A stretch of DNA of 64,000 nucleotides from Moesziomyces globuligerus. Taxonomy: Eukaryota > Basidiomycota > Ustilaginomycetes > Ustilaginales > Ustilaginaceae. Under the pieces are notes generated by a model that did not search any database, had not been told where the DNA came from, and saw only the letters and a list, made by a program, of their open reading frames with translations. Of this stretch, positions 40,188 to 49,045 are shown in pieces. Within the stretch, counting starts at the first letter, position 1. Every line of letters starts with the position of its first letter. Both the position numbers and the translations under genes were made by a program. The stretch lies in contig JARVLF010000016.1 of assembly GCA_030849465.1 (NCBI GenBank), positions 682,001 to 746,000 of the forward strand, in the 5' to 3' direction.

Positions 40188-43100
40188 CTAGATCCAGTTG
40201 CTGGAGCTGGCCACGGAGGGCCTACCGGACGGACGGCCGCTCAAGCTGCTTCCATTGGACAGCATCGTGCCCGATCTCTGGAAGGGTGGCGCATACCCGC
40301 TCGAGCCCGCCGGAGGACCGGTGGGGCTGAGCTCGACGACCTTCTGAAAGTCAAAGGGAATGCGTCCGGCCACACGCTCTCGCTTTGTGAAGATGACCGG
40401 GTTAGCGTCGGCGTCGAGCGCGGCGGCCTGAGCCGCCTCGGACGAGGACGAGGTGACGGTGCTGTTGCCCGAGACGTAGTGCAAGTCGTTGCCACGCATG
40501 ATCTGGATGAGGCGGCCGGTAAGGGCGTCTCTGACCTCGACGAAGCGCGAGTCGAACGCGAGCACATAGTCGCCCGAGAAGGCCACCTGCTTGGGGAAGC
40601 CTTCCCACTCGATGATCTGTTCGAGCCTCGTGGGTTCGCCCAGCCGGTCGACGTAGCAGGCGAAGGCATCGTAGCAGAGCAAGAAGTCGCCGTCGCTCGT
40701 CTTGTACATGCCGAGCGGCTTGGCGGTCTCGACGCGCTTCTGGAGCTGCTGCACGCGCACGTCCTCGCGGTTGGCATGCACAAAGTCGGGAATCGTCCCC
40801 GGCAGCAAGCTGTCCAAGTTCATGATCTCGAAGCCCTTTGCGCAGATGATGCAGAGCTTCGACTTGAGGAACGAGATCGAATACGCCTCCGAGGGGATGA
40901 AGAAGGTCTTGTAGATGCGGAACCAGTCGGAATTCTTCGAGTCCTTGCCGAACTTGCCGAAGAAGCCGCTGCCGGACTTGCCCTCTGCGCCGCGCGGAGC
41001 GTTGAGCACGGGCTCGAGCGCGCGGAAGACGCTCTCGTTGGCCTTCTTCTTCATGTAGATCAGCAGCGTCCGATCCTTGAGCACGCCGACGTTGAAGAAG
41101 AGCACGTCGCGGTTGCCGCTCAGCTTCTGCGGTGGGCGCAGCGTCGAGGTGCTGCTCGACGTCGTCGGCACCAACGCTTCCAGGCTGTACGAGATCAACA
41201 CCTTGTCCGCCAGCACCACAAAGATGCCAAACGACTCGAGCACCGCACACTGCGTCACGTACTTGAGGTGCAGCACCTTGCGCAGCGACTTGGGATCGTT
41301 GCGCAGTCCGATCCACACGCCATCAGCACATCCGATCGCCACGAGCCGTCGGCCATCGGCAGTCACAAACGGCACCGCACACGTGACGCGGCCGTGGAAG
41401 ACGCTCGCATCGACACCGGGCACAGGCCGATCCGGCTCCAAGCTCAGCGTCGGAGGGATGGCAAAGATCTCGTCGCTCAGCACGTGCTGGTCGAACACCC
41501 GGTTGCTGTCCTGCACCGCCATGCGCAGACCGATGGCCTCGTCCAGCTTGGCCTTCCACTGGTCCCTCGCTGCCTTGGAGGGTGCGTACAGCGCGATCGG
41601 CTCGATCTTGCCGCCCAGATGCGAGATGGTGAAGGGCCAAAAGTCGCGCGCCTCGCGCTCTCGGCTGATATGGAAGTTGCTCAGGCCGATGGAGCGCGAG
41701 ATGGACGATTCGGTGAGGCCGGTGACTTCGAGCATCTCGACGGGGATCGGTCGCTTGGCCAGCACAAAGCGCGCGCCCGCTGTCGTCGACGACGAGGCGA
41801 CGTTGGCCAGATCGTCCTCGGGGCCTTCGGCGATCCTCTTCTGCTTGGTGACGATAAAGTAGTTGTCAAAGAGGATCGCCAGCAGCTCGGTCCAGTCAAA
41901 GTCGAACGCATCCGGTTTGCGCAGCACACGGCCCTGGTGGATGAGCTGACGCTCGGGATTGAGCAGATCCATGTCGATCGCATGCTTGTTGCGCTTCGCC
42001 GAGAGGTTGTAGGCATACTCGCGGATCTTGACCTTGAGCTCGGCGGACTCGACGCCCGTCTGCGCGGTCTTGCACTGGTCGTTGATGATGTCGATGGCGT
42101 TCTGCAAGCTGTCGCGGTCGTTGTTGCCCTCCTCGGTCTTCTTGAGGATCGACTCGAGATGCAGGTGGTACCTCTGCAGACGCGCGGGTGGGCGGAAGAG
42201 GAAGTTCTCGAGCGGATGCTTGTGCGCTGCCGGATGACGCCTGCAGGCCTCGACAAAGGCCTTGAAGCGTGGATTGATCGACATTTCGCGCTTGACCCTG
42301 CTGATGGCGAGCGGATAGTTGATGAGATAGCTCGTGTATGCGTCGCCCCAGTCGAGCGCAGCGCTGAGGAAGAGGTCGCCGATCGTCTGGATGATGGGAT
42401 TCTCCTCCCGCTGACGGATGTGGAGGCGCTCGACCAACGCGCGAATGTGGACGGCCAGGTCGCGGTGATTGCCGAACACCTCGCGAATAAAGTCGTCCCG
42501 TTCCGGTCCGATGGGCAGCGGAGGCGGGTCTCCGGCATCGCTCGGCTTCTGAAGGCCCTGGACAAAGAGCGAATCCAGCAGCTCGAGATCCGCCAGGAAC
42601 TCCTCCTCCTTCTGAATTGTCTCGAGGATCGCATTCTGGCGAGCGATTTCCGCCTGTGGGATGTTCTGGAGCAGCTCTGGGGGAACGAGCTCTGCCCATG
42701 CCTTCTTTTGGGAATGGTCCGTGGCGATGCTTGTGTCCAAGACACCTCCGATCCGGGTGCCCTTGCCTTCCCAGTCGGTGACCGTCAAGCGGAGAGGGCT
42801 GGTGACTGAATTCGAGCACGAGGGGCTATAGCATGCTGACGCGCGGCCGGGCCCGCAGAGTGGACTGTAGCAGCGAGTGAGCGGGGTGAAAACGCCGTTG
42901 GGCAGGTCGTCAAGATCGGTGGCGCGCACGTTGGTGGGCTTGCGACCTCGATCGTTCGTGCCAGCGCCGACGGAGAAGTTGAGGTTGGCGTCGAAGTCAG
43001 CGTCGTGGTTGAGGCCCGCGGTCCAATCGTCGGGGTCTGTGGGAGCCGAGCCCATGTCGGCAAGGCTGTCCTCGAGGAAGGTGTACACCTCGTTGACGTC

Positions 43101-45122
43101 GTCTGTCAGGTCCTTTTCGCCCCAGTCGACCTCGTGGAAGAAGAGCTGGCTCTTGAGCGACTTGGCGAGCAGAAGTGCGACCTGGCGTACATCGTTCGCG
43201 TCGCCGGCCGTGACGAGTGCATGGTGGGAGCCGACGGCGTCCGAGACGAGCAGCTGCTGCAAGGTGGAAACGACGTCTTTACCGGTGAAGCTGTTTGGGT
43301 AGTCGATGCTGCCTTTTATCTGGACGCCGCGAGGCACGTTGGCGCGAAGCAAGAGCGCGACCGTGGACAGAAGCGACCACTCGGGCGCTTCGACCGTGCT
43401 GGCGCGTGCGGCCCGACGCGGCGGAGCCGGTTCCGCCGCGGAGCGTGGACTGTAGACAGGTTCCCAGGCGAGCGAGTCCATCCTCTCATGGCTGTACTTT
43501 TCCGCCATCTGGCGCTTTTCGTTGGCCGGGCTCGGCGTGACCCTGGGCTGCGAGGGCACGCGCGCGACGCCGGTGGGCCGTTGCGAGAAGCTGGATTGAT
43601 GGTGGAGCGAATTCTGCGAGGGGACGCGAGAGCGGTTGACATCAGCCGATGGAGGCTGGTGGACGGGCCCCCTGGCCGGGTATCCATGGCCTATGGAATC
43701 GCTGCGCTGAGCATACGGATCGACACCAGGAATGGGCGGCAATGGCTGGCGGTAGGACCTGCTCGGGCGGAGAGACAGGTCGGAAGCCTCGCTGCGCGTT
43801 CGCTGACGCATGACATCGCGTTCGGAGCCGACAGCATCCAGCGAGTCGGGATCGTAGGATGAATCTGCGGTGTGGACCTGCTTGGCCGAAGGTGTTCGCG
43901 AGACGGGCGCACGGCTGGCGTCGGAGCGCTGGTCGAGGTCGACCCGGTTCTGTGCGGGCGACCAAGCATTCCGAGTGCTGGGCTGGGTGTAGGATGGCGA
44001 GCGGAAGGACGAGAGGGGCGATGCGCTCGCGCCGTCTCTGGGAGGAGGCGAAAAGGAACGATCGAGCGAGGTTGCATTGGATGGCAAAGGGCGATGGCCG
44101 TATGAGCTACTGGGCGTGCCGTAGTGGCTCGGCGATGGGCTCCAGGAGGGCGCGGCGTTGGAGATGGAGGAAGAGGAGGGGGCTGCGCTGTGGTGAGTGG
44201 CGGAAGGCGTGACTGGCGGCGACCATGCGGAGGAGGGCGGGGGAGAGACGGTGTTGAAGTAGCCGTGCTGGGATGCGGGCGCGTCCACACCGTCGGCACG
44301 GTGGCGCAAAGTGGGCGACAGAGGCCCTGTAGGCGTGGTCGCTTTTTCATGCGCGACACCTGAACTGGCGAAAGCCGGTTGCTGCGGAGGCCGGGGTACC
44401 GGTGTGACGGGCAACGGACGGCTAGCTCGTTGCGATGGACGATGTCCTCCTGCACGATTCTGATCTGAGACGGTGCGCTCTGATGGCGGCGTTGGAAGAT
44501 TCAAGGGCGGAGCAGCGCCGGATGCAGATGCGAACGTAGACGATTGATCGATGTTGGGTGTGCCGGCGTCGTCGGTATATAGGCTGATGATACCACTGGC
44601 CGACGATGACGTAGGGCGATGCATAGTCTCACGGCGGTCTGGATGGTATTGCGGGTCTGTCGAAGCGGCGTAATTGGCGATCGGGTAGGCGCCATGGGAT
44701 GTGATGGGCTCTGGGTTGCGCGAGTAGCTGGGCAGAGCGGGAGCGCCTCCATCACGGGTGAGGCCGGCTTTCGACGGCAGCGTGCTTTGGGACGGACGCT
44801 GGTACTGCTGCACGCCATGAGTTGCATGCGCAGCGGGTGGATGAGACTGATCGTATACATGCATGCGGTCGAGTTGGTCTACCGGAGCAGCGTCGTACGA
44901 GCTGGGTGGCTGCGGTTGAGCGTGACATCTGTTCTGCTGCTGGACGCCAGGATGGCCGTAGGGGTTGAGGGGGTCGTATGGACCGTACTGGGTGCGTGCA
45001 TCGGAGTGGTAGGGATCGGAGGGCGGGTCATGCTGGTTGTCGTAAGAGCGCTGCGAGTACGATGCTTGGGATGGCTGTCGAGATGGCCGACCGTAGGCGT
45101 CGTACTGTTGGTATGCCGACAT
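40188..45122 (-). CDS. Rho guanine-nucleotide exchange factor, Rom1/Rom2 type (DEP-DH-PH-CNH)
   Basis: The chosen start is MSAYQQYDAYGRPSRQ at 45122 (1644 residues); the frame continues open to 45332, but the additional 70 residues do not look conserved. The first ~560 residues are Pro/Ser/Tyr/Gln rich and disordered. A DEP-like domain follows (WSLLSTVALLLRANVP, SFTGKDVVSTLQQLL, about 575-660), then a cysteine-containing linker (RCYSPLCGPG). The DH domain is at about 820-1030 (QNAILETIQKEEEFLADLEL; RPPARLQRYHLHLESILKKT), a PH domain at about 1065-1190 and a C-terminal citron homology domain at about 1237-1550. This order is that of yeast Rom1/Rom2, which activates Rho1 in cell-wall integrity signalling. 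No intron is evident. The call is firm for the family; the partner GTPase is inferred. Confidence 0.93.
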   Translation of the reverse strand: MSAYQQYDAYGRPSRQPSQASYSQRSYDNQHDPPSDPYHSDARTQYGPYDPLNPYGHPGVQQQNRCHAQPQPPSSYDAAPVDQLDRMHVYDQSHPPAAHATHGVQQYQRPSQSTLPSKAGLTRDGGAPALPSYSRNPEPITSHGAYPIANYAASTDPQYHPDRRETMHRPTSSSASGIISLYTDDAGTPNIDQSSTFASASGAAPPLNLPTPPSERTVSDQNRAGGHRPSQRASRPLPVTPVPRPPQQPAFASSGVAHEKATTPTGPLSPTLRHRADGVDAPASQHGYFNTVSPPPSSAWSPPVTPSATHHSAAPSSSSISNAAPSWSPSPSHYGTPSSSYGHRPLPSNATSLDRSFSPPPRDGASASPLSSFRSPSYTQPSTRNAWSPAQNRVDLDQRSDASRAPVSRTPSAKQVHTADSSYDPDSLDAVGSERDVMRQRTRSEASDLSLRPSRSYRQPLPPIPGVDPYAQRSDSIGHGYPARGPVHQPPSADVNRSRVPSQNSLHHQSSFSQRPTGVARVPSQPRVTPSPANEKRQMAEKYSHERMDSLAWEPVYSPRSAAEPAPPRRAARASTVEAPEWSLLSTVALLLRANVPRGVQIKGSIDYPNSFTGKDVVSTLQQLLVSDAVGSHHALVTAGDANDVRQVALLLAKSLKSQLFFHEVDWGEKDLTDDVNEVYTFLEDSLADMGSAPTDPDDWTAGLNHDADFDANLNFSVGAGTNDRGRKPTNVRATDLDDLPNGVFTPLTRCYSPLCGPGRASACYSPSCSNSVTSPLRLTVTDWEGKGTRIGGVLDTSIATDHSQKKAWAELVPPELLQNIPQAEIARQNAILETIQKEEEFLADLELLDSLFVQGLQKPSDAGDPPPLPIGPERDDFIREVFGNHRDLAVHIRALVERLHIRQREENPIIQTIGDLFLSAALDWGDAYTSYLINYPLAISRVKREMSINPRFKAFVEACRRHPAAHKHPLENFLFRPPARLQRYHLHLESILKKTEEGNNDRDSLQNAIDIINDQCKTAQTGVESAELKVKIREYAYNLSAKRNKHAIDMDLLNPERQLIHQGRVLRKPDAFDFDWTELLAILFDNYFIVTKQKRIAEGPEDDLANVASSSTTAGARFVLAKRPIPVEMLEVTGLTESSISRSIGLSNFHISREREARDFWPFTISHLGGKIEPIALYAPSKAARDQWKAKLDEAIGLRMAVQDSNRVFDQHVLSDEIFAIPPTLSLEPDRPVPGVDASVFHGRVTCAVPFVTADGRRLVAIGCADGVWIGLRNDPKSLRKVLHLKYVTQCAVLESFGIFVVLADKVLISYSLEALVPTTSSSTSTLRPPQKLSGNRDVLFFNVGVLKDRTLLIYMKKKANESVFRALEPVLNAPRGAEGKSGSGFFGKFGKDSKNSDWFRIYKTFFIPSEAYSISFLKSKLCIICAKGFEIMNLDSLLPGTIPDFVHANREDVRVQQLQKRVETAKPLGMYKTSDGDFLLCYDAFACYVDRLGEPTRLEQIIEWEGFPKQVAFSGDYVLAFDSRFVEVRDALTGRLIQIMRGNDLHYVSGNSTVTSSSSEAAQAAALDADANPVIFTKRERVAGRIPFDFQKVVELSPTGPPAGSSGYAPPFQRSGTMLSNGSSLSGRPSGRPSVASSSNWI

Positions 45123-45699
45123 GGTTGCGCAGTCTTGATCAGCAAAGGCGTATCGCAGCAGCGGTGTGCCAGTTCGGGTCATCGACGCTTGGCTTGCGAT
45201 GTGGTCTAGTTGAGCATCGAGGAGAAGGATCGCTGGACGAGATGATTGGGACGATGAGAGATGGAGGTGAGTCGGAAGCGTGGAGCTGGGGCAAGGCTCG
45301 TGCGTCGGAGCAGCCTTGTCAGATGCACTCAACCGCGCTTACTCGCAGTCAGCCTTAGGCTTCGGTCTGACATGCAGAAACGCGGCACACATGCGCACCA
45401 TCCGCTGCTCTCCGCTCTCGGCTCTCCGCTTCCTCAGCCGCTTCTTTTCGCATCGAAAATCCGACTCTGCAGCGCAGCGACGCAGCGACGCAGCGAGAGC
45501 GGCTGTTGAATCGCATGGGTCGCACCCTCTTTCGGCCGGGCAGAAGACGCGCTCTCGACCGGCTTCGCCAATCACTCGCTGCTTCACTACTCCACTCCTC
45601 TGGAAGAATTGCTTTCAGCTGAGCCCTGCCATCATATCGACAACCAACGCTGCCGCTTCGCACACCTACCTCGAGGCCGACTTGGAGCGACAAGCTAGC
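45123..45699. other. Divergent promoter region between the RhoGEF and NAA50-type genes
   Basis: About 580 bases. It includes a gcagcgac short tandem repeat near 45473-45495. Both frames continue open into it (upstream of the RhoGEF start to 45332 and upstream of NAA50 from 45280), but neither extension looks conserved. Confidence 0.5.
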
Positions 45700-46359
45700 A
45701 TGACGCTCGCAGCCACCTCCGCCTCCACCTCTTCCTCCTGGCCGCTTCCTGCGATGAGCTACGACGCGCGGCCCGCGGCGCCCGTGCGTTCGCTGCTCCC
45801 CAAGCGCATCGACGTCGCCCAGCTCACGCCCAACAACCTCGGCCAGCTGCGCAAGCTCAACAGCGTGCTCTTCCCCGTGCAGTACTCGGAGCGCTTCTAC
45901 AAGGACGTGCTCGACCCGGACGCCGCCGAGATCTGCAAGCTCGGCCTGTTCAACGACGTGGCCGTGGGGACCATCTGCTGCCGTCTCGAACCGGTGGACA
46001 AGGAGACGGTGCGGATCTACATCATGACGCTCGGTGTGCTCGCCCCCTACCGTCGTCTCGGCATCGCTTCGGCTCTGCTGCAGCATGTGCTCGATCACGT
46101 CGCGCCCGGAAAGCAGATCGAGATCGTCGACAAGGACGCGCCCACGCCCAAGCCAAAGAAGGACAAGAACGGCAAGGAGACCAAGCCGGAACCGGTCAAG
46201 AAGTCGGTCAGCATCGCAAGCATCTACCTGCACGTGCAGACCTCCAACGACGAGGCACGCACCTTTTACGAAAAGTTCGGCTTCAAGGTCGCAGAGACAA
46301 TAGACAACTACTACCGCCGCATCCAACCCGCCAGCGCCTGGATCCTCCAACTGCAGTGA
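45700..46359 (+). CDS. NAA50: N-alpha-acetyltransferase 50 (Naa50/San type GNAT)
   Basis: The start MTLAATSAST at 45700 gives 219 residues. The GNAT core follows Naa50 closely: LTPNNLGQLRKLNSVLFPVQ, YSERFYKDVLDP, FNDVAVGTICCRLE, YIMTLGVLAPYRRLGIASAL (acetyl-CoA-binding Q/RxxGxG/A type loop, RRLGIA), then IYLHVQTSNDEARTFYEKFG and NYYRRIQPASAWIL. A Lys/Pro-rich insertion of about 30 residues (137-171, KDAPTPKPKKDKNGKETK) sits between the acetyl-CoA-binding helix and the IYLHVQ strand, where human NAA50 has a short loop. Naa50 acetylates N-terminal Met and associates with NatA at the ribosome. It converges with SPT2 with 144 bases between the stops. The call is firm. Confidence 0.92.
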   Translation: MTLAATSASTSSSWPLPAMSYDARPAAPVRSLLPKRIDVAQLTPNNLGQLRKLNSVLFPVQYSERFYKDVLDPDAAEICKLGLFNDVAVGTICCRLEPVDKETVRIYIMTLGVLAPYRRLGIASALLQHVLDHVAPGKQIEIVDKDAPTPKPKKDKNGKETKPEPVKKSVSIASIYLHVQTSNDEARTFYEKFGFKVAETIDNYYRRIQPASAWILQLQ

Positions 46360-46503
46360 GCACCTCCGACCTTGCATCCTTGGCGTCAAGCCATCTCCAC
46401 GTTTGGTACGGACGCACATTGCAGAACTACAGAATGAAGAAATTGTACTACCATTGCTAAAAATGCTTTTGCTATCCATGCTTCGATGCTTGCGCTCGCG
46501 TGC

Positions 46504-48240
46504 TTAGCGGGCCGAGGAACGCTTGAGAGCCTGTTTGCGGAGTGCCTTTTCTCGCTCGCGTTGCTTTTCGCGCTCTTCCTCGCGCAGATCCTCCTCGCGG
46601 GCCTGTCGGGCGCTGCGCAGTTCCTCCTGGAGCACCGAGCCCGCATCGGCCTCCATGTCGTCGTCGCTGTCCACCATCCTGCTCGCGTACTTCTTGCGGT
46701 CCTTGCCAAAGATCTTCCAGATCTCATCGCGGTAGCTCGCACCCCCTCCGGCCTCGTCGTCGTCACTGACGCCGTCGCTCTCGTACTCGTCTTCGTAGTC
46801 CTCCTCGCTCTCGTACTCGTCGGGGGTACGCGATCGTCGATCCTTGCGCTCGCCACCACCGACCGCCTGCTTCTTCTTCTCTTCCTGCTCGCGGATGAAC
46901 CGATCGCGCGCCGTCTCTCGACGAGCGGGCGCAGCGGCAGGCGAAGACGGAGCAGCAGCTGATGCCTTGGCCTCGACGGCAGCCCGCTTCGGCTTGGCAA
47001 CGTCCTGCTCGGGGGACCGCGCGCTGCGTGAACGGTTCGAGGTGCTCTTGGCCCTCTCCGTGAGCCGGGCCATCACCTCAGGACGCACAGGCGCACCAGG
47101 AAGGAAGTCGGCCGGATCAATCCCACCAGCGCCTCGACTGGCCAGCGGTCTCGATTCTTTCGGTGGCATCGACGGCGGAGGAGCGCTGATGTTCGTCGGT
47201 CGCTTCGGCCCTGCTGCGGCGCCGTTCGATTTGGACGTCTGCTGTTGCGAAGAAGCGGCGCGGGACGAAGAGGGCGCATCCTCCTCGTCGGAGCCAAAGA
47301 GACCCTCGTCGCCGTCCTCGGCTGCCTTTCTGCCGCGCCCGCGAGCCTGCTGATCCGACCGGCGTTTCTCCTCCATGGCTCTCTGCCTTCGAAGCAGCGC
47401 AGCCTCTCGTTCGCGCTCGGCCTCCGACGTGCCCTGCTTGTTGCTCTGCTCCTTGTCTTCCCTCTGCTTGCGCAGATCGCGCTCGATCTCGTCGATCGAC
47501 CTGTGGTCGCGCTTTCGCTGTCCGAGCGCAACCAATCCGTTTTCCTTGGCCAGCTGCGCACGCGCGCAAGACCGATGCGCGCCGGCGGCCGCTTCGCTGG
47601 CGCCTGTGCTCGCGCTCGACCTGGACGTGGGCAGAGCGTCGAGCCGACCGATGGGCGGCAGTCGGGGGAGCGAACCGAACTCCCTGGCGCGACGCATGGC
47701 CTGCTTCTCCTCACGCGTCAGAGGTACAGCCTTCCGCTTGCTTGCACTACCAGCTGCCGATGCCGATGCGGTGGACCGCGACTTGGACGCGGGCTTGTCC
47801 ATCCGATTGCCAACAAAGTCGTCCTCGTCCGCCTTGCGTTTCTTGCGTGCGGCCGGATTCGTGCTGCCCTTCAATCGATGCGAGAGGTCGACTCTGTGCG
47901 TGGATCCGGACGTCTTGGCTTTGGCGAGTGGACGCGGCAGTGCGCCGGACGAAGCCCCTGCTGCTTTGGCTTTGGCGGCGTCTGGTGTGAGGGATTCCTT
48001 GCGAAGCTGCGCGGCTTGTTCCTTGCGCAGTCGCTCGCGAGCTTCGTCTTCTTTCTGACGAGCCATCCGTTGGACGAGGATCTTGCGCTCGCGCTCCTTC
48101 TGTTGGCGCTCCTGCGCCTCGCGGGCGGCGAGCTTGGCGGCGATCTCGCGCTCCTTGCTCTCGCGCTCGCGGCTGAGCGCCGCCTGCTCCTCCTCGGCCT
48201 TCTTGAGCGCCATCTCCTTGAGCTTGGCGTAGCTCGACAT
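46504..48240 (-). CDS. SPT2: SPT2-type chromatin protein (histone H3-H4 chaperone)
   Basis: Intronless, 578 residues starting MSSYAKLKEMALKKAEEEQ. The N-terminal 110 residues form a long charged helix (ERESKEREIAAKLAAREAQ). The C-terminus (about 500-578) carries the SPT2 domain: YRDEIWKIFGKDRKKYASR, then DSDDDMEADAGSVLQEEL, RSARQAREEDLREEEREK and a basic tail. The middle is low-complexity, basic and Ser/Ala rich. In other eukaryotes SPT2 binds H3-H4 during transcription and limits spurious transcription and histone loss. The first ATG of the open frame is farther upstream at 48429, but MSSYAKL matches the usual start of fungal SPT2 proteins. The family is assigned from the C-terminal motif. 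Confidence 0.88.
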   Translation of the reverse strand: MSSYAKLKEMALKKAEEEQAALSRERESKEREIAAKLAAREAQERQQKERERKILVQRMARQKEDEARERLRKEQAAQLRKESLTPDAAKAKAAGASSGALPRPLAKAKTSGSTHRVDLSHRLKGSTNPAARKKRKADEDDFVGNRMDKPASKSRSTASASAAGSASKRKAVPLTREEKQAMRRAREFGSLPRLPPIGRLDALPTSRSSASTGASEAAAGAHRSCARAQLAKENGLVALGQRKRDHRSIDEIERDLRKQREDKEQSNKQGTSEAEREREAALLRRQRAMEEKRRSDQQARGRGRKAAEDGDEGLFGSDEEDAPSSSRAASSQQQTSKSNGAAAGPKRPTNISAPPPSMPPKESRPLASRGAGGIDPADFLPGAPVRPEVMARLTERAKSTSNRSRSARSPEQDVAKPKRAAVEAKASAAAPSSPAAAPARRETARDRFIREQEEKKKQAVGGGERKDRRSRTPDEYESEEDYEDEYESDGVSDDDEAGGGASYRDEIWKIFGKDRKKYASRMVDSDDDMEADAGSVLQEELRSARQAREEDLREEEREKQREREKALRKQALKRSSAR

Positions 48241-49045
48241 TGTGTGGAGGATTGCGGTCGCAAGCGCCTGGAATCGAACGTTCGGATGGGCGGAGGTGCG
48301 TGATGAAGTCGAGCATGCGCGATGGAGAAGAATCAAAGGAACAGGTTTTGGCGGGAGCGATCCACTGCACCGCGGAGCTGCAGGCGGCCCGTCCCGTGCG
48401 GCAGAGTGCAGACGTGAGATGCACGCCACTGGTGGTCGTGCTGCTGCGCTGCGTTGTGGTAAAGAACAAAGGGGGAGGCGGTGGTGGGCGTTGGACGTCT
48501 AGAAGCCGCGTGAAGCTCAGCTCTGGATGCAAAGTGGAGTGTTGGAGTGGAGCAAGTCGAGACCGACGTGGCCGGCCTGAAATTCGCAGATCGGGCACTC
48601 TCCGCCTGAATGCTGCCCGATGAGCAACGGCCTGTCAGCTGTCAGCGACGCGGGCCTTCGCGCCAACTACGCGGCGGCGACGTGCCGAGGAGAAACAAAC
48701 ACAAAAAACGAGAGGCATTTCACAGGCATTTCACGTTTGACAAATTTCCGTGTTCGCTCGGCTGTGTTGTGCAGTCTTGGCTCGTGTCGGTGTTGGTCTC
48801 GGCCTGCAGCGCCGCTGTGGAGCGCTTTCCATTCCGTGTCCGTGTCCATTTCATTTTTCATTTTTGTTTCTTTGGATTTGGTGAGCCAGCTGGCAAACCT
48901 GCCAAGGCTGACCAACGAATGGCATACCTCTCGGGCCAGGACTGGGACGTATGCCTCTTGACACCATCCAGAAACCAACATCACGAGGGAGGCCTCGCAG
49001 CGAACCACCACCACCGTAACCTTCTCGCTAGCGCACCTCCTCACC
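48241..49045. other. Divergent promoter region between SPT2 and PRMT5
   Basis: About 800 bases shared by two divergent genes. A T-rich stretch at 48850-48880 (tttcatttttcatttttgtttc) lies about 180 bases before the PRMT5 start. No gene is supported here. Confidence 0.5.

Noticed and set aside
40134..42809. 891-codon plus-strand frame opposite the RhoGEF gene
   Set aside because: Antisense shadow covering the DH, PH and CNH regions, which are clearly encoded on the minus strand.
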